The notes under the pieces were generated by a model, which did not search any database, was not told where the DNA came from, and saw only the letters and a program-made list of their open reading frames with translations. From assembly GCA_947650285.1 (NCBI GenBank), contig CANTFL010000275.1, forward strand, positions 65,001 to 129,000: a stretch of 64,000 bases of DNA, read 5' to 3'. Position 1 is the stretch's first letter. Each line of letters begins with the position of its first letter. Below are positions 24,280 through 38,644 of this stretch, in pieces. This stretch comes from Hyaloperonospora brassicae. Its lineage: Eukaryota; Oomycota; Peronosporomycetes; Peronosporales; Peronosporaceae. Made by a program: the position numbers and the translations under genes.

Positions 24280-27200
24280 TTATATTTATCCAAGACTAAC
24301 CTTTATAGAAAACACGTCAAAATTCATGAATAAGACCTGATTCGCTGACATCGATTGATATTAATGTGATATTTGACCTATAAGACGTGGACGTATTAGG
24401 TCGTATAATACAAAATCAAAATCATGCGATGGCGTAGATTCGGTATTAATGTGGTAATGGATGATCTAACCGTTCGTAGCGTCAGTAGACAGCGACAAAA
24501 ATGACGAATATAAGTTCAGTCTTTATTGAACTCTCGTTTTATAAGTGACTTGCACCTTTTAGTTATTAGTTATTATACATCTCTTTAAATTAATTTTATA
24601 TGACGTGCCCAAAGTTTAGCAGATTTCAAGGCAGATAATCTGCGTAATTCGTATTTGAGATTGATCGAAATTATCACAGCTGTAAATTCCTTATTATTTT
24701 TTAAAGAATAAAAAGTTTAAACGTTATTGTATTTATTGACGAATAACAGTAAATTGGTAAAATTTAGATAGAACTTAAGTCACCTCAGTTTTATTTACGT
24801 CCAATTTCAAATTACAAGAAGAGTTGATTTCAAGCAATGTTGGATGAGCAGTAATTTATGCCTTTTTAACAAAGGTATGTCGAAACTCTCCTAAAGAATA
24901 CGAGTTGGTTGGTTTACATACACGGATCGTGTTTCACTTAACCTGGCAAAGTATTGCACTCCGCGCCAGGTAATATTGTGCAGCCATATTTATTCTATTG
25001 CTAAGTCAGTTGATCTAATTGCTGGATGCCTTGTGAAAGGTGATAAATATTTTTTTACGTGAAAACCCTCTAATATGTTTACAATAGCTACATATCATCC
25101 CAACTGACGTTACTAACAAGCAAATGATTTGGCCACTGCAACAAGCTGGATCGTATATATTGCATTCAAATATAGATAATGAATGATGTCAAACAAGACC
25201 ACGAAATAAGATAAGTCAATAGTGAAGGTAATAACCGCTAATTTAAAAACCTTGAATGCATCGTCGCAGCATACAGCAAACAAACGACACTTTTATGGAA
25301 ATCGGAATTGCAAATGAATTGCATAAAGCAATTTTAAAATAATTCGATATCCAACCTGCATTTAAACTCAAGTTAAGTTACGTTAACTTGACTGTTAATG
25401 GTTGATATAAAAATTGTTGAGAGATTAGCTGAATTTGACTTATAGACAAGCTCGCAAAAAATTCTTCCTGTAGAGTTCTGGGGCTCAATGTAAGATACAA
25501 TGAGTTCGTTGAACTGCTAAAATATCAGTTTTTTATCGTACTTCAGATAAGCAAAGATGATGAGATATTTAGACACAGTACTCATTAATGAAACTTAAGT
25601 ATATCTCCCTTTTAGCACTACTAATGGTGACTATTAAGGAAGTAAAGCAGATCGGAATTCATAAAAAATCCCTCAGTTTGACGTCTATTCATTAGTTTGC
25701 AGCGTGGAGCTATTATTCAAGTAAAGCTGGAAGTCGCTGAACCCTTATATTCCTCTTACGGTTATTTTCAAGAAAAAAGTTATTTTCCAGAAAGGACCGG
25801 CATTCTACCGTAGAATCTGATCTTGTCCTCGAATTTTGATTAACCATCTTTGCGGCTGTAAGCGGCAAAAAAATCATTTTGGAGTACACGATTCATTCGA
25901 CGTCGGTTTCATTTCGCTTCATGAGCAGATGTTAACGAGTAGGTTACACGCTATCTTAATTTGGGCAGCGGATAGCGTTCCCTGCGCAGGTATCTACAAT
26001 AAATTTGAAATGTTTCTACGAGTGATATTTAGCGCGTTCTCGGCAGTGCCCATGATGAGGCGAGATAATGGATATCACTCGACGTGTAGTATAGAGGTTC
26101 CGTGTGTCAAACGCTTCTATCGAATGCGTCCTGAGTCAGAAATCTCAAATTTATACTATTATTCGCTTCTTGAGGTCTGTAAGGCTTGGAATGTTTTTAG
26201 TCCCTTTGATATTGTCTACAAATATCGATTTGCCAAATGGCACGTGCCACATATATTAGCTCAATATTAGCTAAATATGGCAGGTTCATTTACAAGACAG
26301 ATCATTAATTATACGCACATATTTTTATTACGCAATAGATACAATTTGAAATGTTGCGGTGGCCGAACCAGGTACATATACGGTAATGGTTCTACGCTTT
26401 GCGATATCACAATCTTTAACATAATTGGGCTTTCCACTACCAAAATATTCATTCTCGATCAAAAGACACATGCATACAAGACATATTGACATTCATACCG
26501 ATTATTAAGTATTAGTTGCAGTGAAATTGGACGATACGGACTAACGCGGAGGTGGATATATGTATTATATTGTATAATAGCGTTTTTATCTCATCTTAAA
26601 TACATTTTATGCATACACAAAAAAGAAAGTAATATAAATTAAAATGAATAAGGTGATAAGGGTTTTTAAAAGTCCATATGTGTATGGGTAATTATCTTGA
26701 ATTGGTAGCAACGACACAACAAATAAGACCAATAAACATACTGTATATGTCAAACGTTCATTTTCATATTAGAATCTTATATAAAATTGGGTAGAGTCTC
26801 TGATTAAATGACATATTTCGATAATTCATTAGCCCGGTCGATGGGCACTATGACACCAGCTTTGATAGATCAAACTTCAATGTGGTATTTTTTATGGTAA
26901 ATGTGCATGCTATCAAAAATCAATCATTATTCATTATTTTATATATAATTGATAAAGGCGTACATCGTCATTTTTTATAACAACCATATGCCGGTAATTT
27001 AATTATCAATTTCTTTCATTATCAAATATCGTTGTACTTTTGTGCCCTATCTTATTCCGTGACCATTGAACTACCACAACTAATTGCACAAAAAATATCG
27101 TTTTTAATCAAAATGTAAAAGATATAATGAACGATGAAAACGGTGTGTTTTGCGCTTGTTTATGTCCTTCTCTTATCTCTACTCAAAAAGATAAATCAAT

Positions 27201-28030
27201 AATTATCGCATCACAATTTTATAAAGACCGAATAAAGTTATATCGCTAAGGTAATCGCAAATCAGATACATGATGAAGCTAAATAACCGCTGTGGTAAGA
27301 TTTCTGCATACCAAAATACATAAACACTTTGTAAGTATAAAATTTACGACTTTTGAAATCATGAACATTTTTTGTCGTGACAATTTGATGTCGTGTCGTG
27401 CACGTACTATGTCGAAGTCTGCTATCCGTATGATATTTTGTCAACACTTATTACCTAAAGTAAGTTTTGCTTAGGACTGTTGCTTCCTTTTTTCTGTTCA
27501 GATGACAACCACAAGGTCATCGATTGGTGGTGGCAAGGTAAATACATGAAGCTACAACCTCTACGATCGATCGCATCTTGTCATTTTTTGTTGACCTAGA
27601 AAATCGTAAGATAAACCTACAATATTGACTATACCTCATTCGTTGCTTGCGGTTATCTTATGATAGCAAACATGGGCATGCGTACGTCTGGTGAAATATG
27701 CTGCACGCTATTTGCAGCTGTCAATATACCAGAGAGAGTTCATACCCTTTAAATCTATACCATTCTAATGAAGCTGAAATCCGCCGTACTTACTAGTACA
27801 AGTTATGTTTCCTTCAACCCCTGTAAAGATGATCTCGTTAAGTTTCGTTTCGATAATGTTCTCGATGAGATAAACGACCCGCTTTATATGGAGTGTGGTA
27901 CACGTCAACTATATTGGTAAAACTGATCAGGACTTTGTATCTTTAATAATAGGCGCGCGAGCACGTATTTAGGTCGAAGCAAATTCAAATGATGGTGTCA
28001 TAAGTGCTGTTTTTGGCTCTTGTGATTGGT
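24280..28030. other. AT-rich gene-poor block with one 144-codon ORF
   Basis: Mostly AT-rich sequence. The plus-strand ORF at 25836-26270 begins at TTG and has no recognisable domain; it is followed six bases later by another ORF (26277-26489). Both may be remnants or chance. Nothing else is supportable. Confidence 0.35.
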
Positions 28031-28039
28031 AGTGCGAGA

Positions 28040-28560
28040 TGCAAAGGAAAAATGTTAGGTGCATAAGTCGCTCAAATTTGCTACACGAGCTCCCTCATTT
28101 CTTTCGACGCACCTCTATGAATCTCAATTTAGCGCATTACATGGTGACTAGTCGTGCGCAAAAAGTCGCCACATCAAGCACCTCAAATAGTCTGATCTCG
28201 CAATGGCACTTACTGATTCATGCGTTAGCCATTCCCCTTCTCAGCATAAATCAGTACTACATCCTGCATTTTTAATCGTCCAGATGCACGTTATTTGTCG
28301 TCTGATCGCAAAATTCATCGTCAAGTCTCGCATTATCAATTGCAACGTCACGCATCGCTCAGCGTGTAGACGCACATTTCGTATCGTATACACGCACATC
28401 ATCTATCGACCGTATCACGAGTTTGTTTTTCATTGATTGCGCTTCTGTATACGATCGAATAATCTTTTTAATTGTCTAGTATCGCCTTTATCTCCATCGC
28501 ATTTCAGATCAAAATTTGCCGCTTCACGCATTACTAATCATCTACTGTATCATTCCCGAT
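28040..28560. repeat. Degenerate repeat tract related to the 5.2-kb minisatellite
   Basis: This stretch is rich in variants of CGCATTA / TCGTC / ATCGC (for example GCGCATTACATGG, TCTCGCATTATCAA, TCACGCATCGCTC, CACGCATTACTAATCATCTAC). Only the last one, near 28528, is a clear match to the minisatellite core at 5240. The remainder is inferred to be decayed copies. Confidence 0.3.
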
Positions 28561-28826
28561 CAAATCGATGCAAATTATCTGTTTTCTATTGCACATGTTA
28601 AATTTTTTTATTCGTGCGATGATAACCGCCCGTTTACCCAAAGCACTACTGTGACAACAACAAATATTTAAATTTGGTCGAAGTCTCTAGAAACACGCCT
28701 TCACTTGATCACATCTTTTTCTGAACCACGCTGCCTAGAAAAATTATAGGAATTGTAATAAAGTGAGCCCGTTCCATAAAATTTAGTACATTCTTATCAA
28801 TTTTAAAAAATTTTATTCCGATATTA

Positions 28827-31111
28827 TTTTATCGGCATTGCTCAAAAAGAGGTAATGTTGGCGGAATGTTACCATCAAAAGTAATATTCTTGGGTGCTAA
28901 ACTAGTTAGTTGGTGCAGACGCTACATCACCATCAACCTAATTAACCACCAGTCGCTGCTGGACGCGCATAATGGGTGGTGAGCATGGAATCCCACATAG
29001 GATATTGTAGTTTGATACAGTTAGATGAAGGAAAAGATGGTTTATTAGGAAACTGAACTGTATTGAATATAGTTTACTTACTACCATAGAACAGAGCATC
29101 TTAGTTATATTTACATACACTCGCTTGCTCACGCAACGTGAACGTGACGTCCAAACTAGGCAGCCATGTGTTAACTTAACACAAGGTCTTACCAATCATC
29201 TTGTAAGTTCGTTACTGGTTGCAAATTTCCCGCGCAATGTGTCATTGCCTCTACGGATCCCATCTGTCCGATTGCAGAAACAAGCTGTTTCTAATCGAAA
29301 CGCCATTTGTTCTGCTTGAGGTCCCACAAAACATTTTAATTATTCAAAATTCTTCTTACACAAGCAAGTATGGTAGGCCGACCGTACTCGCGGCCGTCGC
29401 CTTGGTTGGAACCACGACGTTGCTGATCTGCATCTTTTAACGGGGTAGCCCGTTACTTATATGTTACCATTGTTAAATACAAATAAATTTTATTATAATA
29501 AATATATACAAATTGTTTAATCTGTGATGTAGAGGTATTTCAAAATCATTCGTTGACTTAGTGCTTATATCAATAAACAACTGCGGCGTGACGACATTGG
29601 GTGGTGAGTAGACGTCGTCATACGTTTGGAAATATAATTAAGTTAGAACAAATCAGACATCAAGAGATGATAAACCTTAATGTAGAAAAACGTTGTTTTT
29701 CTCATATGAAAATTTGGGCCGTTGTCTTAGTTTTTTACCATGCCTCTACATAGATTATAAGAGGCTGAAAGTCAATGAGCCTTCACTCGGTCAGTGAGGG
29801 CTGTCTGTGAACCGTTTAATCATTACGTAGCGATCGATGTCTTGTTACAAAACGACCTCGTAGCTATCGGAATACCACATGGGGTGGTAATTATGGAGCC
29901 TTCATTGGGTCCTTCGACACTGATACTCGCTATCCCGGCCTTGAGCTTTGTGCACATGTAAACTTCGCGCAATAGCGAGCCGTACTATCGCAATTGACGC
30001 CCCCAGTCTCTAGTATCATTGTGCGCATGGATTAGGCACCAAAGCGCGACCATGAGGATTTAAGTTAGAAAGGAAAGTTCGGCAATCCGAGGCACTTAAG
30101 GTACACTAGAGCTTACAAACTAGATTTAGAACCCTGGTAATCTGTAGGTAGTACTTCACAATTTGTGAATAGAATGCCAGAAAGTCTCTATCACACATCA
30201 TGTGACGAATTTTAAAATATACTTTTTTCGATGGCACAAGCTACCGCACAGAAGCGAGCAAACCAGAACACGGTACATCAATCCTATTTTAAATAAAAAT
30301 TGCTTGTTAAAAGCTCGCAAATCGTTCCTAGTTTACAGCCAGCAAACACTTAGCAAAATGCGTTTATGACAACTAGTAAATTGTGTTACTTTAAAAAATA
30401 TTTGACAAAAGCCGTCACGTCTTGTACTATATGACGACTCTTATAAGATCTGGTCGCAAGGTAGCAGACAGTAGAGTCATAAGCAAATAACATCACTTCT
30501 CGTTTAATGAATGTGGTAAAGCGCAATAAAAATGAGCTAGAGGTACTCTCAATACAGAGACAAGGCGCCACCCTGACGGAAGGGGTGCCCGATGAAGAAG
30601 GATTCACCAAATTTGAAGCACTTTTTTTAGGACCTGCATGACCTATTAAGGAGATTATCGCTGCAAAGGATTTAGTTAAATGGTACTGAATTAAGACAGC
30701 CGGGAACCTCTATGAGCGGACCCTGTATACCATGGGAAGACTCGGTTCCCTTAATAAGATTTGGGTCTAGCACTGGTAAAATCGATTCCTTATCGGTAAA
30801 TCTAGGTCTCGCACTCGTAGACTCGGTCCCTTATCGATCGACTTTTTGTTGGACGTGTATTAATTCTTAAAAAAATAGATAAGCGAGGTCAAGATTCGTG
30901 GGGGTGCCGAATGGTCGACTACCTTGGACATCGAGTGTCCATCGGAGGAAGAAGGACCACGCGAAGAACCTATAGTCGCTGGTAGATCTCACCTTGCTAA
31001 TGACATTGAATGCTATGCAACCTGATATTATATATCTTGATTTATTACAGCCGTTTTATCGAGTATTATGCCATATATACTTCGATCCGCTACGAGTTGA
31101 GGGTAAAAGGT
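28827..31111. repeat. Large inverted repeat arm B, partner 1627-3911
   Basis: The mirror of arm A (i pairs with 32738-i), about 25 kb away and in the opposite orientation, with near-perfect identity. Outside 28827 the similarity drops to that between diverged LTR copies (AGTGAGCCCGTTCC at about 28761). Outside 31111 it stops abruptly, next to a GAA microsatellite. Confidence 0.92.
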
Positions 31112-31162
31112 TTCCACGCTTTACAAATTCAATTGCAGAAGGATGATCATCAACTCGTCAAG

Positions 31163-31192
31163 GAAGAAGAAGAAGAAGAAGAAGAAGAAGAG
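31163..31192 (+). repeat. GAA microsatellite
   Basis: About ten tandem GAA units, about 50 bp beyond the outer end of inverted repeat arm B. It produces a poly-Glu tail in a short ORF that is probably not a gene. Confidence 0.9.
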
Positions 31193-31199
31193 GTGTAAG

Positions 31200-34100
31200 C
31201 TTGCATCCTATTTGTCTATTCTATGCTCGAGATTTTCATTTCTACAGCCCCAATTTTGCGCTATCAGACTCTCAGATGAAGCTGTGAGTATTGTCTATGC
31301 GAGTGAATGAGCCATCTTGGCGTTGCTAGTTCACGATAACGAAGGTCTAAAAATGTAACATTGCAAAATAGAGATAAAATTCGATAATACTAATATTTTA
31401 GATAGAATAAACTTCTGGTTTAACAATGGATAAAGGCGACTGCATTGCCGCACAGATTTTACAGCTCCAGGTCTAATCGACATGAGGTTCTTTTACCATG
31501 ATACATGGCAAGAGGTGTCCATGTAGCCGGCGAATTTCTGTATATTAGAAGGAGCTGTAAATATGGAATGGTGCTGCATCTTGAAGTGGCCGTTTTACAA
31601 TTACACTTACATATATTAATTGAGAAAGCTATAGGGAAAAACTTTGGCATGTTTGTTATGTAGGTATCAGGAAGTTTTTTTTACTAGATCATTGTTCTAT
31701 TTACTCAAGAGACAATAGACCGATGCGCTTGTTCTATCCCGTAGCTTAGTCACCTGAAGCTATGATATCGCTTTACACAGTGACTAAGTACGTTAAATCA
31801 TCAAAAATGCGGTCAGCCTCCGCTCATTGAGCCGCGCCAGTCTAAGAAAATGTCCTTTGCTTTTCTAGTGGCTGCTGAACTACCACACTTGTATGCTAAG
31901 AGGTAAGCAGCGTATTCCAAATAGTAGTAATGATATAGAGTCGGCGGCCAGCTGATACTTATATGCAATATGATGCTGTAATACATACGCATCGAGCTGC
32001 AGATTAGAATATTATAAATCTTGCCTTTTCTTGTTTTCTGTGCCTCTATATTGGTCTATAGAAATCATTCAACAATCTTTATGACATGTTTGTAGACTTG
32101 ACAGTGTAGGTATGGTGTCCATCGACTACGTACTTGTATATGTGGTTCATTTTGTTATATACAGCCTCATTGTAAAGTACGATTTCCCGAATGTGTACCG
32201 TATCGGATGAGTTGTTCAAAATTTATCATAGATAGAGTATGACGCGTATCATCTATCCGCTCACACCAATACTTGTCAGTATCTACATTGGCAAAGAGGA
32301 AGAGAGAATGAGCTCTTGGTCGGGACCTTTGGCGTATTCAATCAGAATAACCGAGCATAAGATATCTTTAAGGCCGAGAGAGTCAAGTGCCCTGTAAATG
32401 CAAAATTTATAGCACCTTGTGCTGTTGATTGTCGTAATTGTTCATATTTAAGATTTTTAATCTCCGAGTTCATATCTTAATTTTTATCTATATTGACCCA
32501 CAGATTCGTTTTTTTCAAACCAGTTGTCTCAAAAAGTCACTTTTTGCTAGTTAATGGACCTCTTTAGGAAAGGACTTGACAAATATTACAGTATCTCTTT
32601 GATCTTATGCCTTTCTGACAAAACTTAGCAATAAGAGCATCTGTTTGTTCCTGCAAAAAGGAGCAGCTTTCACAGACACAGAAATTGTTTTACACCACTA
32701 GATGTACGAATAATATTTTAACGGGGATGTAAGGCAGTTTATTTCCGAGATGCAAGTAATATGTTGTAATACATACTCTTTCTAGGGGTTATCAAACATG
32801 TTCCCACTTTAATGCTCCATGTTATAATATATGGTTAAAGAAAAACGTATTGAGTCGCGTAATAATATTTGATCGATACCGTACGAAGCAAGACATAGGT
32901 TGGTGACTGATGGATAACTTATTAATTTATGACTCAGATTTCTGTTAATCATCGATTGGTCCCATTCTACGTTCTTCTCTTCCGGTGTAACCAAAATATC
33001 TATTACTGTAAAAATTTGCGAACTATAGTGCAAGGTTTTGAGGACAAGGTTTATTACTAAAGAAAAGGGTATTAAATACGTTCACTTTCCTTGCAAATCG
33101 AATAAAAAAAATTTTTCGCGCGTTACAATTCTGCATGGAGTGCTAATATATTATCAAAACTAATAGGCTTTTGCTCGCGATATTGGATACTCTCTCTGTT
33201 TATATAAACAAATATGCTTTTATGTCGATTAAATTTAGTCTATAAAAGTGAGATGCTGGAAGTCGTGGCTTTTCCTATAAATACTTCATCTAATTATAGA
33301 ACTTTGTGCCTCCTCATCAAATTTGCAGAGCTCATTAGCACGACGCTGGTCATTCGGTAATCTTTTTCAAAGTTGTTTATTATGTCGCTCCGTCGTGTTC
33401 ACCTACTCTTTATTAAATGTCTGCTGACTGCAATAAATGAGTGATTGTAGACTGGATTATTATAAATTCTACAATATACGATTTATAGCAATTTTATACA
33501 CTAGATTTAGTAGGGGATCGTTTATTTACCAATACGCGTTTTGTTAATAGACTAACCTCTACTCGGTAAAGGGTTCTGGTCACATCAGTACATCTCTAAT
33601 ATGGGTCAAGCCTTTCACTCAATTTACAATGCATACACCCGTCACAAGTGACACGGAAAAGAAGACATTTTCCGCTGATCCAGATCGTAAGCAGGCCGCG
33701 TAGGCACGGGTATTAGTCATATCTCTTCTTGTAAACGACTATTGGGCAAATTTTGTCACCACTAGACTTGCGCACTTTGGCTAGAAATTTGTTCATATTG
33801 TTTACAAGGATCTCTGCCGGTCAATTCACGCAGTATGTAGAGTTGTTGTAACAGTCATCACACCTATGAAGGCCCAATGTAGAAACCCCTCATTCGTTTT
33901 TTTGAGGCTCAAGCAGCATTTTACTTTGTAGCCGTAAATATCGCGCTCGAACGAAATTGCTATCGACAATAGATTCACGAAGACCGTTTACGTTGTCGCT
34001 GGTGATGATTGAGCATGGAACGACGGATGTCTAGATATGAGACGTACAGAAGCATTATTGGGATACACATTAATAAAAGGTGCCGTGTGAATGTTCGTGT

Positions 34101-35990
34101 CGTAAATTGTACGTGCGCCGCAAGTCCCTCGGGTTTAGTCGCCAAAACGGCACGTTGGCGAAAAGAACAACTTACACTTTACTGGCTGAGATTGGATTAG
34201 TAAGAAGCACACTAATTAGTGCAATGCATTTTGACCGTTTGGCAAAGCCGCATTATTATTAGCATCAGTATCCTAAACAATCAAAGGAAATAAACAATAT
34301 ATCTGTAGCTATGCGATTTAGTATAAATTATTTTGTAGAGCTGACCTATCGTCAACTCTTAATCTAGTAATCTTTAAAGTTTGGAAGCCAGGCCGCTAAA
34401 CCATACGTTGTACATTTGGCACTCTAAAAAGATTGCCGATAAGGAACTCGCATCCGTTATTTTCTCGTCACGATTGATTTGTCCTGAATCACTGCGGCTT
34501 CCTTTACCTCACAGCAACTTTCGAGACTACGGCGCTGCTACTATTAATATATAAAACTTTGTAAAGTAGCTACTATAGCGCTGTGCCAAAGAAAGGTTTG
34601 ATGATCAACTATCAACTTTGTTCTTCAAAAAATGACGACTCTACGAGTCCATAAGCTTATAGTGTAATGGTCAGGTTCAGGGTCCCTAACGTTTGATTAA
34701 TTTAACGGCAAAGGTCTTTCAAATTCCACACTGTTACAGGCTTAAAATAAATTCCATGATATTAGAGATTTTAGCAAGACAAGTGTCTGTAATAGACCAA
34801 AAGATAAACCGACTCTTGTTTGCTACTAAATCGCGCGGAAAATCCCTTACTAACAGCCAGTAGTAATGTTCTACGTTTCACAATAGTAAAACCCTAAATT
34901 TATCTTTTGTACCAACAACGACGCCAATTTAAATGAATGGCAGGCCTCACGGTACACGTGACTAATTCGTTGTGTATCAATTACCGTGTACCATCCATAC
35001 AAACAATATTTAGATGAGAAAGCCAGGAGGTGGTGGTAGGACTAGACCACCATTTTCCATGCCGCCAACGCTTTTTCTCTAAACTTAATCACCGGCTTTG
35101 TTACCGTCGTTCACCTTCCTCTTTTACAAATCGTTCGCTGTAGTTGCAAGTACTTGGCTGCAGTACGCGATAGCTCTGTAGCCGGCGAAGCGGCACAATT
35201 CGGGATATAGTTATAATTCACGACAATACACACATCATCATTGGCCATTTATACCGGCTTCAATTAGTGGCTCGGTGAAGGGGAAGCCACCACCCTATTT
35301 CATCAATGTGCTGATGGCGGATTCCGGTTGGAATTATTTACCATTACATCATCTTTTTTGGCTCTGACGTAACCGGAGAGCATCCCGTCACACACATACA
35401 GTCGGCATGGGAACGTCTTGATGGACGATCGAGCGCGACCTACTGTCACATCGCGCGCATTTAGTACACTGGTCCACCAACACACGTGCTCGATATTCCT
35501 GTACATCAATGAAAGAAAATGTTTTATTCTTCTTTATTAGCCGTTCTCTTGCTAGTCAACTACTTTTTTACGAGCTATATTGATTCATATACGTGACTGG
35601 TCGCTATAGCACTTTTATCCCTGTCTCATCGATCATGTATCGAATATCGTTTCGATGCATCTGACTAATCGACTCTTCATACTCTGCTATGGCAGCTGAG
35701 CCTCTATAGTTATAAAGTAACGTGTCGTAGCTTCAGATCCGACTGAAACCGTCGCTGCTATCGATTAAAATATTGCATGTAGGATCATTAGATAATATTA
35801 ATTGCTCGCGAAGACTTAATTTCAAATTTTACGGCATGCCTTGTGTGATACTAAGTATTTTATATCCAGAGAGCTCGTGTCGGGATCAGTATTACATTGG
35901 CTTTATCGTCTATTATCTGCTAGTGTCCTACTCTATTTTCGATTTGTATAGTATATTTTAGTTTTTGTGTCTGTATGTTTAAACTTTCAC
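31200..35990. other. AT-rich gene-poor block
   Basis: AT-rich sequence with short ORFs only (none over about 75 codons). I see no recognisable gene, RNA or repeat structure. Confidence 0.45.
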
Positions 35991-37200
35991 TTCTCTCTTC
36001 AAGCTTATGGTGTGAAAATTTTAAATTAAATTCGAATAATGTTTTGTGTCTGTTTGTGACGTGCGAGAAGACGAAAAAAGGTAAGCGAGCATGAGATCTA
36101 TACATAATACAGCTGTGGTCAAGTGGGGGCTTCAAACTGCGCAATGAGCCTTCAAACGATAACTGCGGTGTACTTCTGTCTAACTGGGAGGGGGGTACCC
36201 CGATACCGTGTCTGGACCTTGACTTACCTTGTGTGTCCGTCGGCAACCAGTTTGCACCCTTCGGTAGACTCGGACCGAGACTGAGACGTGTTTTCTTGGC
36301 AGACTTAGACCTTAAGCCTCGGGTGAATATGCTTCGTGAGCCAGTAGGTGGCCACTCGATCGACTCGGTCGAAAATAAGCTTGTAACCAAAACCCTCATG
36401 TAGCTTGTCGCTCGTGTACTTTCGATAAATCTTTAGAATGTCAACTTCCTGTCCTTTACTGTTTTCCCAAGCACTAGATTGGGAGGCCGTTTCCAATAGC
36501 AAATCATGAGGGGGTTACTATCCGACGAACTCACAGGCCAACTACTTTCTGGGGTGCTACTTGCACTTGGCCCAGCCGCGCAACTGTGATCGACAGGGGG
36601 CATAAAGTGTATTTATTCCGCGGAAGAGGCGAGCAGACTTAACAAGATGCTCCTTGTATCACGTCGACGACGTGCCACGTCAATCTCAAATCGGGTAGTG
36701 ATCGATATAGGCTTATTTCTAAACGTCTTTTCACCTATCCTTGATCGATGCGCTGACTCTGTATTTGATTGGTCAGGAGTAGCCGGATATTGAAGGACCG
36801 GGCATTTCAACAAGGGACACTGCTATACCAGTGAGGGGCCCTAATCTACCAAAGATGTACCAGTTATTCCATTTGAGGCCCAGGTATATCGATGAGGGAC
36901 CAAATTTACCAATAAGAGACCCTGGACCACCGATGAATTACCGGGTCCATTCGTGATTTTCCGCGATCATCTTCTACGAGTATCTCTTAACCGGTATCTT
37001 AGAAACGGTCTTCTCCTTGATTAATTCTGCAATCCCCTCGACCACAAAGGCTCGACCACTTTATGTGTCACATCTACTTTGGAGACACCACCTTCCCTGA
37101 GATCGACTCCATGTTCCTTTACCGACCTCTGGGTTTAATTATTCTTCGATAGCACTTCACCACACCACACTATGGTCCAGCAGATATGTCGTCAAGTGAG
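35990..37200. other. GC-richer island, possible retroelement remnant
   Basis: The composition is visibly richer in G and C than the surrounding AT-rich DNA. The minus-strand ORFs at 35920-36399 (159 codons) and 36305-36502 overlap in different frames. The second one has a protein-like stretch (KIYRKYTSDKLHEGFGYKLI). A degenerate minisatellite-like stretch at 36830-36955 resembles the one in the large inverted repeat. I suspect a decayed retroelement but have no diagnostic motif. Confidence 0.3.
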
Positions 37201-37729
37201 ACAACGCGCTGCGACATGTAGCGATCAGATTGTGGAAGAATTGAACAACAACCTCTTTAAAAAGATCAAAAAACCGTAATTGGGAAAATTGCGTCAATTA
37301 TTGTCCTAGTGTAGTAATATTGCGAGGATCATGAAAATTTAACATTTATGTAAAGTTCATCAATATAGATTTTTAATAAATTGTAGTGAAAGATTCAGCC
37401 CTTGATCTCAATTTTGGAACACTAAACACTTAACTAATACACTTAAAAGGCACTACCGGCTCATTTTATTCGTCCATATTTTCCGGATATCACATTTAAA
37501 ATTGTATTATAGCAAACTATATATGTTCGTAGTTATATATTCATATTAAACAATTTAATAATTATTCATTGAACCTAACTATATAACCAGTATCTGGATA
37601 TATGAAGATAAAATATAATGCAAGTAAACGTCAAAGTTAGGATCTAGTCGTTTTATATGGTGACTGAAATAAAGCAATACTAAAATATGCTTGATTGAAA
37701 CACGAAAAAAGATTCCAAAATATATATAA

Positions 37730-38644
37730 AATAACAAAGGACCTTTAATAATTGCAAAATAAAAGAATGCCGTAGATTATTACTGAAAAAATCCCCACAA
37801 CCTAGTAAACTCAACTGAATGTGGTACACATAAAACCACACATCCTTAATCATCTTGGGGTTTCCATTTTTCGGCCGTGACCAATCCCCGCCCTCTTTGG
37901 GAAGCCGCGGAGAGGGTTCTGCCGCGTATGTGCTGCGCTTGCAGCCATCAGATGCAGGCGTAGACGCGAGACCTGAGAACGTAAACGCGTCTTCGTATCA
38001 TCGGTCGCGGCCGTAAACACAGTAAGTCGGTGCCAATGTTGTTGATATTAATGTTATTGATTTTGGTACTATTGTTGTTCACTTGATGCTGCTACTGCTG
38101 TTTCTGCTGCTGCTGTTATTATAGGTGATGCGTTTGCTGTTAATGTTGCTCAGTTGACTATGCTACTGCTGTTATAGGTGCTGCAGTTGCTCTGGATGTT
38201 GCTCAACTGACGCTACTACTACTGTTTCCGCTTCTGCTGTTGTTGTAGGTGCTGCGGCTGCTGTTAATGTTGTTATACTCGTAGGATCAAATTTCCCTTC
38301 ATGTCTATGAGGTCAGATAGTGTAAAACCCTTTATCATATCAATAGACGCCAATGAAGCTGTTCTTTCTGTTTAGCTGTTATTGATGACCTTAATGTCTG
38401 CCACTTCTTTGTGTGCAGACATATTTCAGGAAGGAAACGTGCGATGTTGTCGTACGAGAATTCGTCGAAGTTTGTTGTCAGTTGATTGAACGGCAACGTG
38501 TTTAGGTCATTTTTATCCTGATGTTGTGATTGGCATTGCATGTATATCTGTCATGTCAATATCATTTGCTTCAGTTTAAAATTGATGGTGCAGTCTGAAC
38601 TTGCTGCATGCTCAAATCTTTGTACACTACAAAGGTGCCATTAT
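37730..38644. repeat. Left terminal inverted repeat of the Mutator-like element
   Basis: The arm begins AATAACAAAGGACC and ends inside GGTGCCATTAT. It includes the CTG/TTG-rich tract at about 38040-38275 and the 68-codon ORF (38335-38541, minus), whose copy in the other arm is identical at protein level. Confidence 0.9.

Noticed and set aside
31010..31198. 62-codon ORF ending in poly-Glu
   Set aside because: It runs from the edge of the inverted repeat into a GAA microsatellite and has no independent support.
38335..38541. 68-codon ORF as a stand-alone gene (copy at 41081-41287)
   Set aside because: It is preserved in both arms because the arms are near identical. It is kept as part of the terminal repeat rather than called a gene, though expression would change that view.
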